From Pyxicephalus adspersus (Eukaryota > Chordata > Amphibia > Anura > Pyxicephalidae): a stretch of DNA of 64,000 nt. Positions 1 through 13,385 of this stretch are shown one piece after another (position 1 is the first letter of the stretch; each line of letters starts with the position of its first letter). The notes beneath the pieces were generated by a model. That model ran no database searches, was not told where the DNA came from, and worked only from the letters and a program-made list of their open reading frames with translations. Both the position numbers and the translations under genes were made by a program. The DNA lies in assembly GCF_032062135.1 (NCBI RefSeq), contig NC_092862.1:47899015-47963014 (forward strand). Direction: 5' to 3'.

Positions 1-61
1 GTTAAACAAACGCTGCTTGAGTCAGGTCAGCTGTTAGTTATATCCTGTGGCAAAGGTTGGA

Positions 62-975
62 ACTTGAGTCGCATGACTTGGACTCAAGTCCGACTTATGT
101 TGCTTAATGAATGACTTGCAACTCAACTTGGGGGTTTTCCCCAGTGACTTGCAATTTGCTTTCTCCGCTGACAGCTAAAGGGGACAAGGAGGAAAGCAGC
201 AGGATAGATGGGGAGGAAGGCAGTGAGTCTTCTGTAACACCGCCTTCCTTCCCGCATTTCTTGCATTCTAAGTTTTCTCCTCTGATAGCTATAGGGGGCA
301 GGGAGGAAAGCAATGTTACAGAAGACTCACTGCCTTCCTCCCTTAAGCTAGGTACACACTTCCAATAATTATCGTTAGAAAACAGACGATTACGACTGAT
401 CAACGATTATGCACGATTATACTTGAACAATCGTATTGTGCACAGTTCTGTACATGCTCTAACTATACATTCGTTCAAATATAATCCACCAATAGTGTAC
501 ACACACTAGAGACAATTGTTTCAACGATGCAAGGAGTGCCATGTAAAGGAGAAAGTGTATTACAGAAACATGCATGATCACTGAACGACTGTACATACGA
601 TTGATAGTGAACGTTCATTTCCAACGACAACCCTCGTTCGTCTGCGTCATTGTTCACTTTTCTTAGAACGATTTTTTGGCCAATCAGTCGTTTGTTTGAT
701 GTTCATTTACAACGATAATTAATGGACGTGTGTACGCAGCTTTACCCTTTCAGCTGTCAGAGGAGAAGGCCGTGGACTTAGATTAGAATACGATCCTGTG
801 CTCAAGAACAGGATCAGAGCTCTGTTTCTATTTGGGGACAAATGGGGAAAAATGAAGTTATTTGACTTGGGACTCGACTTATCGAGAATTCTTGGTGACT
901 TAAGAGACTTGGGATTTGGTGTCAATGACTTGGGACCCCACTTGGACCTGAAGGGTGACGACTTAGTCCAACCTC
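62..975. repeat. Composite repeat with GACTTGGGA-type motifs and internal direct/inverted copies, split by a MITE
   Basis: The outer parts (about 62-130 and 855-960) repeat short degenerate words such as GACTTGGGACTCGACTT. Between them, a block starting with TTTCTCC(G/T)CTGA(C/T)AGCTA near 160 recurs directly near 276 and in inverted form near 745-770. The stretch near 211-245 (GGAAGGCAGTGAGTCTTCTGTAACA) is inverted near 313-340. This looks like a non-autonomous DNA transposon with sub-repeats; the superfamily is not clear. The MITE at 346-741 interrupts it. Short ORFs here are repeat translations and not genes. Confidence 0.55.
346..741. mobile_element. MITE, family A copy 1 (TIR ...TACACAC...AATAATT), possible PIF/Harbinger type
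   Basis: Left end AGCTAGGTACACAC and right end GTGTGTACGCAGCT are inverted copies, and the similarity extends inward through AATAATTATCGTTAGAAAAC against ACAACGATAATT. The element is flanked by TTA at 343-345 and TTA at 742-744, a 3-bp duplication typical of PIF/Harbinger. It has no transposase. A second copy with the same ends and the same internal phrase (GTGCACA.TTCTGTACATGCT, ATCCACCAATA.TGTACACACAC) lies at 15159-15596. Superfamily is an inference from the TTA flanks of this copy only. Confidence 0.75.
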
Positions 976-1015
976 TGGGTAGGTGGGGTGAGGGTGCAGA
1001 AGGTGTTTTACAGGG

Positions 1016-1200
1016 AGAACTGGGGACCTCCTGGACCTATGTGTGTGAGAGATTGGGGGGAACTTGTCCCTGTAGTTGAGAGATTAGGGAATAACTTGGA
1101 ACTGTGAGTGAAAGATCAAGGGATAACTTTGACCTTTGAGGAGAGATCAAAAGGATAGTTGTACCTTTGTCTGAGAGATCAGAAGGCAACTTCAGATAAA
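1016..1200. repeat. Minisatellite, about six units of 31-32 bp
   Basis: Units begin at about 1016, 1047, 1078, 1110, 1141 and 1173. The shared pattern is roughly GAGAGATCANGGGATAACTTGGACCTTTG. Units differ at many positions, so the array is old. It directly follows the composite repeat and may be part of it. The open frame at 798-1079 runs into this array and is not regarded as a gene. Confidence 0.7.
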
Positions 1201-2909
1201 GAGTTTACTGGGTAAGATTTCCTGCGCTACATTATGCTTACTTTATTAACCCTACCCCATCCCTATGGCTCAGTTCACTTCAAAAGTTCCCAGGTATAAA
1301 TATTGCATATGCATTTCAGAGGGTGATTTGTTCTGATGTACAAACTGTAACTACAATCACGTATTAAAGAATTTTAGGTCACCAATGCTCGTAACATAAT
1401 AACTCAGTATTTAGGGCAAGAGATAATATGGATGTATTCAGTATTCAAGAAAATGCATGAAAGTAGAATATAAATTATTGTATTAAAAAAATGGAGAGTT
1501 GGTAGCACCAATAGCATTACTGTTTTTGCTTTTTTGGCATGTAACAACCATTTTTATTCCTGTCTAAGTCAGACCTTTGTCCCTTAGGGCGACCAATGCA
1601 AAATACCACAACAAAAAATTACAACTGCATTGTAATTGGCTGCAATAGGAAACACTTTATTTTTACATTTCTCCAGTTTTTAATTAATTTAAATTCTGTA
1701 TGGGCATATCCAAACAAGTGATTTATCTCAAATACATTGTACTGTTCTGTGTGGGTACAATCTAATTTCCTTGTTCTTTTTTGTCTGCCATAGCAATGCC
1801 AAATATACAAATTTAAATTTAAAATGAAATCATTCAAATATAATTGTGTTCTTTTCTTTCTTTCCAAGGTAAACAATCATCTGTCACTCAAATGTCAGCA
1901 CTGGAGCTGTAAATAGGCAGAGGTGTCTTATGTTCCATTATTAATCCCCTCGCTTGTCTCAGAACATTGTTAATCCACTCTTCTGCTTATCAGCATTGTT
2001 AGTTTCCTAAAAAACAAGTCAGATAATAAGGGAAAAAATGATAAACTTGTAAGAGAAGAGATAAATTACTTGAAGCCATGCAGGCTTACTAATTTATTGC
2101 TGGAATACTTATAAATTGTTTTATATTGTAAAAATAGTTACTCAAGGTGGTTTTTCAGGCAAACAGCTACATTTTTATAGCAAATGTTGGTGCAAAAAAT
2201 AATAAAAAGAAACTAATTTAACCATAAACTAATAGGGAGCTTTTGCTGTTATACCTTTAGTCCAGAGCTGTATATTGCAATACTTCTGCTCCACCACCAG
2301 ATATCCCCATTCTTCAGCAATAAATGATGCCCAGCATTAGTCAGCTAACTTCTTCTGAGCCCAGGTTGACATAAACCTGCCTCCACCCTATGTCTGGTCA
2401 GTAAAGAAGAATCAGCATATTGATTAGCTTATCACTGTCACTATAGCTTCTTCCTATACCAGCATGAACCTTTTTCCAGCTGCTGGTTCTTTCCTCCCTA
2501 TTAAACAGAAGATAGTGACTTTATATAAATATGCAGATATATATTAAAATAATATTAATGCTTCTCTATTTAAACTATGTTCTGTTAGAGGACATTAGTC
2601 TGAGACATACTGATACACCCCCGCTCTAATAAGAGGACTGAACTAAAAATTGTGTTGAGGAGACCTTGAGTCCCATAAAATTATTTTCTCCTGCAAAAAT
2701 ATTACCTGTAGTGTTCATTATCCAAAATTATTTTTAACTAGATTGTCAAAGGTTGAGAAACATAGCAGAAAACAAATTACTGTAATTTGGGCATTAAAAA
2801 TACCATTATACACTATTGTAAAAAGTTTGTGCTGTAAAAACTACATAATAAACAGTACATTGGTACCAATTGTCAACTTTATGCGCAACCTGCAAGCATT
2901 TTCTATGTA
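1201..2909. other. Intronic AT-rich sequence, nothing recognised
   Basis: I see no exon, RNA gene or full transposon here. Open frames are short, lack family motifs and have no supporting splice or start context. Confidence 0.5.
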
Positions 2910-3028
2910 CAGGCAGTTACAAATGAGATTCTCTAGGTTCTGTAGGTTTGTTCTTAGGTTGTATGTAAGTTGCAACAGGTATAAATTTTATTAAATGCAA
3001 CTTGGACAGATGGTTGTCTTAATATATT
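2910..3028 (+). mobile_element. Fragment of the CAGGTAGTCCC-ended element (family C)
   Basis: The block CTGTAGGTTTGTTCTTAGGTTGTATGTAAGTTGCAACAGGTA, continuing to TTGGACAGATGGTTGTCTTAATATATT, matches the left part of the element at 25915-26376 and the inverted right part of the one at 40213-40713. Only the first ~120 bp are present and the terminal TIR is eroded (CAGGCAGTTAC). There is no coding content. Confidence 0.65.
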
Positions 3029-3604
3029 GTTTATTTTTAATCTTTCTGTACTTTCTGTAAATGCTTAAACAGCAGTACAAGCCAAAACAATCTTGGTAGA
3101 AGATGATGGACTTGTTGGAGACCATGGGACTGGTATTAGAGAGTCAAGATCTGATTCTGCTGCTGGACTAAATTTGTTAAAGTAGGCATCATGGGAGGTT
3201 TTACACAGAGCTTTTCTTTTTCTCATCATTTAAAGCCCCATAGCTTCTCAAGCCTTTGGTAACTGTGCAGTAAACATTGGGGAACCTGCTACTCTATTTT
3301 TGCTAATTCTGCTTCAATAATTATGATGTATAGTACCATGTTGTACAGTACAGTGGTCTCTGATATGAAGTGAAACTACATTCTGCTTTATTCACGTCTC
3401 CAGTGATGTTACATATCTTATCGCCAGTGCTTCCATCTTTGCAAGTGCTTCCATTTATGCCATTGTTTTCATTTTTGCCATTACTTCTATTTTCAACTGG
3501 TCTTTTTCTGGGTATAATGGCCTTGAGCTTTTGGATTGGCTGGCCCAGGATGATGTAACTTGCACCAAAGGCATGCTAATTATTATTTACTGAGCTCAGA
3601 TGTG

Positions 3605-3740
3605 TAAACCTGGAATGGATCTGGTCCAGGATTGAAAAAAACTACCAAATAATAAAGTATTTTCGAAAATCTATTCACCCAGGTTCTCCCACGATAGTTT
3701 GTTTCCTCCAATATTGAAGAACTTTAATAAATTAGGCCCA
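3605..3740. mobile_element. Palindromic MITE, family B (diverged partial copy)
   Basis: Contains AAACCTGGAATGGATCTGGTCCAGGATT, then ATCTATTCACCCAGGTTCTCCCACGATAG, and ends ACTTTAATAAATTAGGCCCA. These correspond to the middle and right half of the ~220-bp palindromic repeat seen best at 48853-49070. The left terminus is missing or unrecognisable. Confidence 0.65.
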
Positions 3741-6700
3741 TATGCTCTATTTTGCAATAAAAACCTATATCATATAGTTGCTTGCATGCAGAATCAGCAT
3801 GTTTTCAATGTGAACTTGCTTGACACTACAGCTTTTATCAAATGCATTCAGTGCTTTGCATTATTACCATTCTTAGATTTAATTTAATTAAATGAGGAAG
3901 AAGATGAGGAACCAGAGAGATAAAGTGAATTCATGAAATGAAGGGATTTCACGAGCCCCCAAAGGGATAATAATGATGATGATGGCGATTTCCAGGATAA
4001 AATTTGGAGCCATGTGACAGGTGGATCCTGCGTCCTACATCAGTTAATATATGAAAAGAGCAGGTTAAGCTGAAAAGTACCCTTAAAAAAATAAGATCCT
4101 AATTGCTAGATGTGTGTTTGTCTTTTGTGTACAACAAGTTTTTACAGCAAATTTTGCAATCATTCTTTTTTTTTTTTTAGCCTTAATCTGTCCTTATAAA
4201 TATGATCTGTTCATTGGTTGCCGAGTTTATATACTCATCAGTTTTCCCATAAGCCTTCATTATCTAATAATCCCAGTGACTGCACCAGCGCAAATTAATA
4301 TATTAAATTTTTCATTTTGCTGTTACCAGGAGAGTAAACATGTCCGTGTGAGACAACCATAGTAACAGGGATTGAATGCAGCCCCTAACATCCAGCCGCT
4401 CTAAGAGACTAAGTAATGGCCGCCATTATAACCAATCTTCTGGAACTCCATGCAAGTGACTGTTTAGTGTTCTGAAAGTAGCTCACTAATAAATTTCCTT
4501 TTATGCATGTTTACCAAGTAATGTGAACAGTATAAAGTGAAGGGTACATACTGAATTGTCTGTTACGGTTTACTTGTATTTATTACAGATGGTTTTGATG
4601 GTTTTACTTTTTGGTAATGTTCAGTGATGTACTTTCAGCTCTTTTGCTGTGTTGTGCTAAAAGATTTAATAAAAAGCGATGTCCTTTTCCAGTACCCTTC
4701 TACTAAAACGTTCTACAATGGATTAAAAATATATCTTCATTTTATAGTAGAGTAAAAAGTATACTGGTAGTATATTCCGAGACACAGAGGTCATGATGAT
4801 GCATCAGTATTAGTTTAGGCCAGGGGTCATGGAGGCAATGTAAAGCGGTGTATTGTAGTGAAAATATTCAAAATGCAAAAAAAGGTCCTAGCTTGATATA
4901 CTTTGCTTCAGTTTAATCAGGTATTAAACTGGTGGAGGTGTTAATACATAAACATTGCAGATAGTTTTTGCCTGTTGAGGTCTCTCGTACTGTCTGATAT
5001 TGATCCTGCATTTCTTTACCATGATCAATCTGAATGGAAATGCAGTAGAAAATAATATTAGGTGTAAATTCTAAATTCTCATTAGTTCAAATTAATTATT
5101 TACTGATAATTGCCAATATTCCCATTGATTTGTAGAAACAAAATCTATCAACAAAATTACTGAAGCAATAAACTAACGTTGCAGTTCTTATATGCTTTAT
5201 TATCGATATGTAAATTTAATTTCTTACAGCATGTATTCATTTGCCACACTACTTTTGTAATTAAAAAGAAAGTAAATATCTATTACTTTGCTACACTTGA
5301 TGTTCTTAATCCTAGCCATTAAATGACTAAATTAATTTCTGAAGCAAAATCATTGCAGGAAGATGAGCAATATTTTTTTTAATTATTTGGACTTGTTTCT
5401 AACATCAGTGATGGTTAACAAAAAAACCCCTACAATTAAGGTAGTTCCAGAGAATTTTGCATGATGTAATTACTTTTTCATACTTTATCACACTATAACA
5501 ATGTTTTGTCACTATAGCATTGGACTAAGGTGTCCTTACTGACTGTGAAGTTACAAGCAGTTGGAACATTATTATGTTTTTAAGTAAGGCTTAAATAGGT
5601 TTAATTAAAATGACAAATGTCCAGTGGTGTAACATTCCCTAACCTTTGTTCAATATCCTAATTTCCCAATCCCCAAAGCGGAATGATGTTTCATTAACAA
5701 TTACTGTAATTAATATGACGGCAGCCTAACATTTAGAGGCCCATTCACATTTATTTTTTTTGAATAGCAAATGATTGACATCACTTACACCATTCATACC
5801 ACCTACTTTGTATGTATTGTATGCTGTCACATATGAGTTGACGTGTGCTGAAATGTTTTGTGTAGCTGTATAGTTTTATCAGGAGTCACATACCTCTCTA
5901 CTACAGTAAGTGCACAGAGTATTATGCTGCTTTGCATTTCAATTTAAAATGTTCAATTTTTGACCAATGCAGCAGTAAACATGTAAGGCAAACAACCCAA
6001 AATCAGCAGTCAAATGTGCAATAATGATTAACCCTATGTGATAAAAATTTAGTCTGTTTCATATTTAACTGTAGCCATTTTTAATAAAGGTTTTTCTTTA
6101 CATTTTTATCCTTTGTTGCATCTCATTGCTGCTGTTTTCCGACATTCTTCTTGCAATCTCTTCATGTTGTACATTAACAAGGAACTTCATAGGAGGATAA
6201 CCAGATATTGTTTCAACAAAATCTGTAAATAATAAAGGCACCCAAGAGCTTCTTCAATCCCGGCAACTGCAGGATTAGCCGGGATGCTCCAGGTATTTCA
6301 GCAACTAAATGATGACAGATGATGAGATCAATCAGGCAGGTAAGAATACTTATTGCAGGAGGGACATTACCTGTCCTTTTCTGTAATAAAGCCTTGCCTG
6401 GTCACAGATTTCCAAAGTGGAACTTTACTTCCGCCTTACCTTGTTAACATGTAGTGATGACATTTTAGCAATTTGGTTTACTTCATTACGTCCCTAAAAC
6501 CAATTTATCAGGATCCTCACATTCTTTTGTCTTCATGTGCTTCAAGGCACAGTGAATGGTTTAAAGTAAAAAAAAAAAGTATATACAACACATGCTCTGG
6601 TGTTCTTCCATTAGATGGCATTTTGTTACTGTAGGTAGAAAGTGTACATTCTTCTATGAAGGGTGCATATACACAGTAGGAGTACCAGAATGTTCTGATT

Positions 6701-7927
6701 GCTTGATAGAGAATACAGTTGCCAGGCATAGAGTATACAGTTGACTCTGAGGAGCAACAAAGAATTTTTCCCTCTTAGATAAAAATGAACAACACTTCAA
6801 TAGGGCTTTGTGTTTTCCTCTGGATCAACTGTGGGTTTACACTTCTTAAGGTGTAGGTTGTTTATTTTTGCCTTTTTGTATTTATCATTTTCAACCTACC
6901 TATGTCCAATGTTGGTAAACTTGGTTGAGTAGTGTGTAAGTGGTCATAAGACGTTCATCCCAATAGTTGCCTTTGTGCTGCATTATTTATTTATATTATA
7001 TATTTACACAATGCCCACTATTCACTTTATTAAAAGAAGAAAACAAGTCTTAAATAATACAAGATAATTATTTTGTTTCACTGTCGAAATCTTTTCCAGT
7101 GTTAGCATCTCCTAATGTGACCTAAAACATGATGAACTTTGCTCCTATCATAGATGCTCAACAGTTATATCAGTAACATATTGTGTTCCATTGTGACTGA
7201 ATTTCAGAGAAAATATGGAAATGTTTGGCACAGAAAATATGGAAATGTTTGTGCCTTGAGGATTGTGTAACTACCTAAATCTGTGCTTTGTTTTTGGGCA
7301 ATGGGCCAAGAAGTTGCAGACACAGTCATGGTATATTAAAGCAAATGTAGGCATCTACAAAGTTTTTGTATTAAAAGGCCTTGTTCTCAACTTTTTTTCA
7401 ATGCATTGTGGTCCCTCATGCATAGCGCATCCCTGGTGGTTGTGGGTGGTGGTGGTCATAATGAGGAACGATAATGCAATTAAGATTTCAATCAATTCTA
7501 CATGAGTTTAACAGCAGGCAATTATGCTGCTTAACAGCTGTTAAGTGAGTGTAATTGCATAGTGCAGATCACAGTTTATCAGATTATTACACACAGTTAA
7601 GAACAGTTATGTATGGAAGGTAAACATAACAACAACAAAAATTTTTAGGGACTTCGAAAAGTAAGATCTGAAACATTCACAAATATCAATTTGTTTCTCC
7701 ATAGGATTTAGTCATTTTTTGTATAACAGTTGGATGCCTGACTGTCTCACAAAATCTGAAGTTAAGAACTTGAAACTGTTGCTTTTTGTAGAGGATATCA
7801 ACTAAAACCCAACAAAGTGTTATTGGTATAATTTATTTAAACCTGTTATGGGTCCCATCTATCTCTCATATGAACGGATTGGCCTATTTTGGAAGCAAAT
7901 TCCTCTTTCCCTCTAAATTGCCAATAA
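3741..7927. other. Intronic sequence, mostly nothing recognised
   Basis: AT-rich intron. The only repeat signal I see is around 6240-6440, listed separately. No exon-like open frame has flanking splice signals together with a recognisable protein family. Confidence 0.45.
6240..6440. repeat. Interspersed repeat, family D (CAGGCAGGTAAG...TTATTGCAG...AAAGTGGAACT)
   Basis: The phrase AATCAGGCAGGTAAG followed by TTATTGCAGGAGGGACA, then GCCTGGTCACAG, recurs at 13270-13345 with small changes. The right part (AAAGTGGAACTTTACTTCCGCCTTA) resembles the terminal motif of the MITE at 55491-55802. It is probably an old non-autonomous DNA transposon. Borders are approximate. Confidence 0.45.
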
Positions 7928-8148
7928 GGGCCTGATTTATTAAAGCTCTCCAAGGTTGGAGGATACACTATATTCAGTGAACCTGGGTTATTCAGCAAAC
8001 CTGGAATGGATGTGGTCCAGGATAAGAAACATATGCTAACAAATACCAAAAGACTTTTAAAAAATCCATTCCCGGGTTGGCTGGATCACCCAGCTTTACT
8101 GATGAGTGTATCTTCTTGAGCCTTGGAGAGCTTTAATTATTCAGGCCT
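7928..8148. mobile_element. Palindromic MITE, family B (near full length)
   Basis: Begins GGGCCTGATTTATTAAAGCTCTCC and ends GGAGAGCTTTAATTATTCAGGCC, an inverted match. The centre carries AACCTGGAATGGATGTGGTCCAGGAT and the inverted half ATCCATTCCCGGGTTGGCTGGATCACCCAGC. About 220 bp, no coding capacity. Confidence 0.85.
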
Positions 8149-9126
8149 TAAGTGTCAGTAAATCCAAAAGATATTTCCGTATAATAGACTTTGCAGGTCA
8201 GTCTTCCTTTCTCAGTCTTGCCACCACCTGAATAAAGTTTTATAAAATTCACACAAAAAAACGTAAATATTATTTTTACAATTACAAAATAATCACAAAG
8301 GTTCCACAACTTAGCCCTATCCACAGATTGGACTGTAAAGGGCAGAGGGAAAAAGAGATAGATCATGTGAAAAGTAAAACAAGGATTTCCAATAATTACC
8401 TTTATGTTATATCTGAATGAATTGCTTAGAGTAGTTATTTAAAACCAGTGGTCTAGATGGGCTTACAATTTAACTACTGAAAAAGAAACTTTGTATTTTA
8501 GGTGTAAGTGTAAGTAAACCGATAGAGCCTCCTGGTGATAAAAGGTGTGAAATATGACATGAAATATCTGATTTGTTAATGTTCCGAATCACTAGTGCAT
8601 AGCAGCATTAATGAATGCATATAAAGAGGGACAGCAGGGTTTGGAAAATGTCATGAATCAATAATTCAGAAGCGTAGGAGCAGGATATTTTTTAGTAGAA
8701 TGCAGATCCAAAAGGCATCAAACCGTTCATTCTGCTATGTTGGGGTTAAATCACATGAGACATTGGCATTGACATTCTGCTGTTTTTTGTAAGTTCCTAA
8801 GTTGTGGAAATACACAAAAGGATATGAATCAATGTGTATGACTCCCCTGCTATGGACCAGCACGTTCTGCTTTACAGTAGTATCTGAGGCTGATTTATTT
8901 TTACAGTTTTTTAAATTATATTTTGTTCTGCTTGGATTTTCTAGTTAGCTCTATGTTCTTCATATGTTTATGCATTAGTGGGGCTGTAAATAACAGTAAT
9001 TGCCTATAGCTGTATATCAGTAATATCTTTGTTTCCTTGGTACAGTCATTGTACATTGATTTCTAAATCCTATGTGTTTTGTGTGCATGTAATGTGAATA
9101 CTTTTATATATAAAACTGGCCTTTTG
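8149..9126. other. Intronic sequence, nothing recognised
   Basis: No repeat, RNA gene or exon identified; open frames are short and without family motifs. Confidence 0.45.
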
Positions 9127-9720
9127 CAGTGTTTTCTAAACCTTTTCCATTCATGGCACCATTAGTGCCATGGAAATATTTTCAAGGCAACTTGGCCCAA
9201 ACCTTGGCACATACCTAACTGCATATAATTAAAAATAAAAAATATGAACATATTAATATAATCACTGTCACATACCCCCTGACAGATTCAATGACAGACC
9301 CTCCACCACTTGACAGACCCCCCATCGCAATGGCAGACCCTTCAAGGATAAATCTCTTTAGTAAGACCCTTACTTAACAATATCCTAGTGACAAACCCTC
9401 ATTGTTACACTCCTCATTGACAGGCATTACTATAAAAAGTCTATTCTTGCCAGGCCTCCAGATCCAAGCAGCAGACTATTAGCAGTAACAGAATCACCAG
9501 ATCCAATGCCCAAGTGACAGGTCTGTATTTGATAACCCTGTGAGTACACCCATTGACAAACTTCCAGTGACTGACAACAGGGGCTCTACTAATGGAGCTT
9601 TTCAGTGACAGACTCTAATACCGGTAGTGTAATAGGATCTGTCCCTGTCTGACCCCACTGACGAGCCCTTAGTGATAGTAACAGTAAATATAATAAGGTC
9701 ACAGGAATAAATTAAAAAAC
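9127..9720. repeat. hAT-like terminus followed by degenerate GACAGACCC repeats
   Basis: CAGTGTTTTCTAAACCTTTTCCATT.ATGGCACC at 9127 has the form of a hAT terminal repeat (compare the minus-strand view of 55259). From about 9260 to 9680 the phrase (T/A)GACAGACCC(C/T)C recurs irregularly: TGACAGATTC, TGACAGACCCTCC, TGACAGACCCCCC, TGGCAGACCC, TGACAGGTC, TGACAGACTC. A right hAT terminus was not found, so the element is either truncated or its end has decayed. Confidence 0.5.
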
Positions 9721-12700
9721 AAACACTAAAATTGTAACTCACTATCCAGAACTAAAAGAAAAAATCTTTTTCAATGTGAGCAAGTTATCTGAATGCCAAA
9801 TGAGCCTATTTTTCCATTTACTATACGGGTGTAAATGGGTATATGTCCTGCATTTGAATGCACCCTTTACCCCAAATTTGTCCCAAACATGGAATGATGT
9901 ACCTGATGCCACTTATCTCATGAATGTGGTTTGCTTTTTGGTAATTGTCTTCTTTATATTGCATCTGGCTGCATCAAACTTATTTTCTCATCTGAATTCT
10001 AAAAAGTCCGATCTGATGAAATGATGAAAATTAGTATGCTTGAATGCATCTCTCCCATTTCAAGGCTTTTACGGACTACAATGCATGCCGATTTCCGTTC
10101 TTCCAGTGTTCTGGGTTTCCTATGGAGGGAAACGAAATCATAACTAATTATTTTGCTGCCCCTAACTGTCTTTTATTTCATTGTGAGTCATGATGTTTCA
10201 ATGCGAAACATTTATTCAAAGAACATGCCGAACTACTTAATTGAAAGCTGTAAGTGTGGAGACTTTGTTGAAACAGTCACACCAGTGTGACACTTTGAAT
10301 GCTCTTCACATTGCGCATATTGTCAAGGGACCTATTCGCTAACACTTTAGGCATTCTACTACTTTACCATAATTGCAGAGTGTCACATTGTTCTGATGGA
10401 GATAGATTTAGAACAATTGTTGATTGCAAATCTTTTATGAAAACAGGCAGTGTGAGCGACAGAGAGAGCATTGAAATTCAGCAATGTACATCACTCATCC
10501 ATCATAATTTAACAAATGGAAAGGCCTCAGACAAGCTGCCATCCGTCATATCTATTTAACTGCACTCCAGAGTGAATTAAATTGTATTTAGCAACCTTTA
10601 TCGTTTGCATGTTCGCAAGAAAAATCTTCTAGGCAAAAACATATCCTCTGTAAAGTTACTGTCGTCACTTGCAAGATTACCTCCTTGAGGACTTAGTGAA
10701 CATTTAGTGCACTTAGAAGAGGGGCAGAAATGTTTTATAGCAATTTAGAAGAAAGAAGACTGTACAACATAGGCTGTAATTTTGTAAGTCACAACTGTTA
10801 TAAGAAGACGCATCATGAGTCCGAAGGCCCAGGCTATAGCAATGAGCTGCACCTGTCTCGTGTCAGATGTTCATCTGGTAATAATAGACTGTCTTCGTGT
10901 GCTGACAGCTATTTAGAATGATGCCCGTCAATAACCCTTTGGCTCCTTTAATACTTTTATTAGGACTGCACAGTAGTTACAGGATGTCATTAGGTTTTAT
11001 GTGATCATGTGCACTCACACAAATTGGCCAGTAAATTCCTCAGAGTGGTGGGAATCATTGCAAGCCTTACAGAAGAAGTCCCCACCAAACAAAAAAACAT
11101 ATTTTATCTAAAACTTTAAATTAACTTCCAAAGAAGAAGGGCTACATAGACTGCTGTCACAGACCTATTTCTATAATTGTTGGTTTCCTAGCTGTATTGC
11201 TGATCTTCAGCACCTGAAAAGATTGCAGATTAAAAGTTCTGATATTTCTTGCTTTATATTTGTTTCAGGGTGGTAAGCCAAGGTATTGAAGGCAGTGATC
11301 ATCATTAAATCTGAACAACTACATTTTTCATAGGAGGGGTCAGCAGCCTACACATTTTCTTCCACAAAGAAATGTCTGGCATATGGGATTTTAAAGGCAA
11401 TAATGAGAGATGGGTACTAGTTCAATAATAAATAGAAATACTAGGTAAGACAAGAGTTAGGTATCAGTTAAAGTGGGATGATATTCAAAATTTCAACTCC
11501 TATAATATTGGATAACCCCACACCATTAATATTTGTAGGAAAAAAAGTTTGTTCATTACAAGATTAGTTTAACTTTTTAGTTTAGATACCCTTTTGTGAG
11601 GTGAATGTTTCTTTTGATGTATGAAAGCAGAACATAAGCTTCTGATTGCGCTGTAAACAAATCAGGATCACTGCAGTGACAAGTGAAATGAATAGCAACA
11701 GATACAAATCCAGCTGTATTGTTTCTAGTTCAACATACCTGGTACCTTAATTTAGATCAGTAGTTATAAATAGTAATAAATAATAGTAAATAAATATAAA
11801 TATTAGTGAATAAGTAGCTATTCATTGAATTGCTAAAGAAAAAAAATTAACTCAGCAAAGCCAATGTTTATTTTGTAAAGTAAAGATTGGGTTAGTAAAC
11901 CATTTGACAACATGATTAAAAATGTCTTTGTATTTACTAAGGTAAGTGAACAGTTTGAGCCTTTTCAGACCTGCAGTGTTCTGCTACAGGCTGAACCGCG
12001 GCTTCTCATTCTAATAAACGGGAACAGTTGGGAACGATCTTTAGCATGTTGCTGCGGTAGAATGTGGGGCAGCTCCTGAAATTGACAAGTCATTTTTGAC
12101 TGCATGATTCCTATTGATTTATTAAATCAACCAAACTGTGTATTGTACATTTAAATGTAATAAATTTCTATATATGTGCAGCATCGTAAAGATATTTGTG
12201 TAACATTGCAATCAGAATTGTGTTAACAAAAGCATTTTAATATAATTGCTAGTTGTTACATGAATACCAAACAAAATATACAAAGTTCATATTTGTAGCT
12301 CTAGAAAGGATTATTCTTGAAATACCTTTTCCAGGAAGTGATTTCTGGAAGTTGTTAATAGCTATCCCACACCAGGTGTAATTAGCAACATTTTCTTATG
12401 TTGTTCCACCCACTCCCTGAGCTCCATGTAACAGTATATGGGAAACATTATTCATTATTAGAGAGACTGTGCTGTGTCATACAGCAGACAAGCATATGGA
12501 GAAGAATGAAGAAGGCTGCATCCTGTAACAGCCTATCAAATATCATCTTTCACTTGACTGATTACAAAAAGAAATGGGCTGCAAATTACTTTCACTACAT
12601 TTTTTTGGATCATTATCAATGAAATGTATTTATTCATATAAAAGTGTTTGGTAAAGGATTCCAGTAGTTAATTTTAATGTGAAGCAGGATCATTGTTTAA

Positions 12701-13139
12701 GAAAATGTAGAATCCTCTTTTACTGTGCTTTTTAATGGGCCAGTGTACTTTTGCACTAGACCCCCATACAATGCTGAGCAATAAATATTTTGTTGTGCCT
12801 ACAATGAGGTAAATACAAAAAATAATAGAGTTGGAATAGTTTGTCTTTGACCAATTTTGATTGGTTGCCACAGTGATCACATGACCATGATCTTCATTGA
12901 ATGTCTACTCATCCGTCCCAATAGTAATCTGCAAGAGCATAAACCTAGGGTGCATACTTGGAAGCAAACAACTAAAAAGTCCTAAGTTAAATGTATAATT
13001 CTTGTTTTCCCACAAATTACTTGTGGACTATCCAAATGGAATTATAGCAGAACAATCGTTCAGGAAACAAATTTAGAGATCAAACAGGTTCATTACTGCT
13101 AAAAGTACAGGCAATGTCAATTCTGCAATAAAACAAATG
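9721..13139. other. Intronic sequence; complex stretch near 10020-10930
   Basis: No coding exon recognised. The part 10020-10930 is of higher complexity than its surroundings and free of recognised repeats, which would suit a conserved non-coding element, but this cannot be judged without alignment. Elsewhere the sequence is ordinary AT-rich intron. Confidence 0.35.
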
Positions 13140-13385
13140 TATGTTCTTTAAAAAAACTTCATGCACAGTTCAGCATACAATGCCAGGAATATCCCAGGGT
13201 ATCCTGGCATCCCTGGCTGAATGAACTCCTGCCTGCATGCACAATGGAACGGGGACAGGTGAATGTATTAAAAGAATTGCAATCAGGCAGGTAAGGTTAT
13301 TTTATTGCAGAAGGGACAAGAGATCTGCCTGGTCACAATTTTAGAGGGTAAAGGTTTAGTTCCTCTTCAATCAAAACTTTGCTTT
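13140..13385. repeat. Interspersed repeat, family D (second copy)
   Basis: Shares AATCAGGCAGGTAAG, TTATTGCAGAAGGGACAAG, CTGCCTGGTCACA and TAAAGGTTTAGTTCC with the 6240-6440 copy. Begins near ATGCCAGGAATATCCCAGGG and CTGGCATCCCTGGCTGAA. Likely non-autonomous DNA transposon; borders approximate. Confidence 0.45.
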
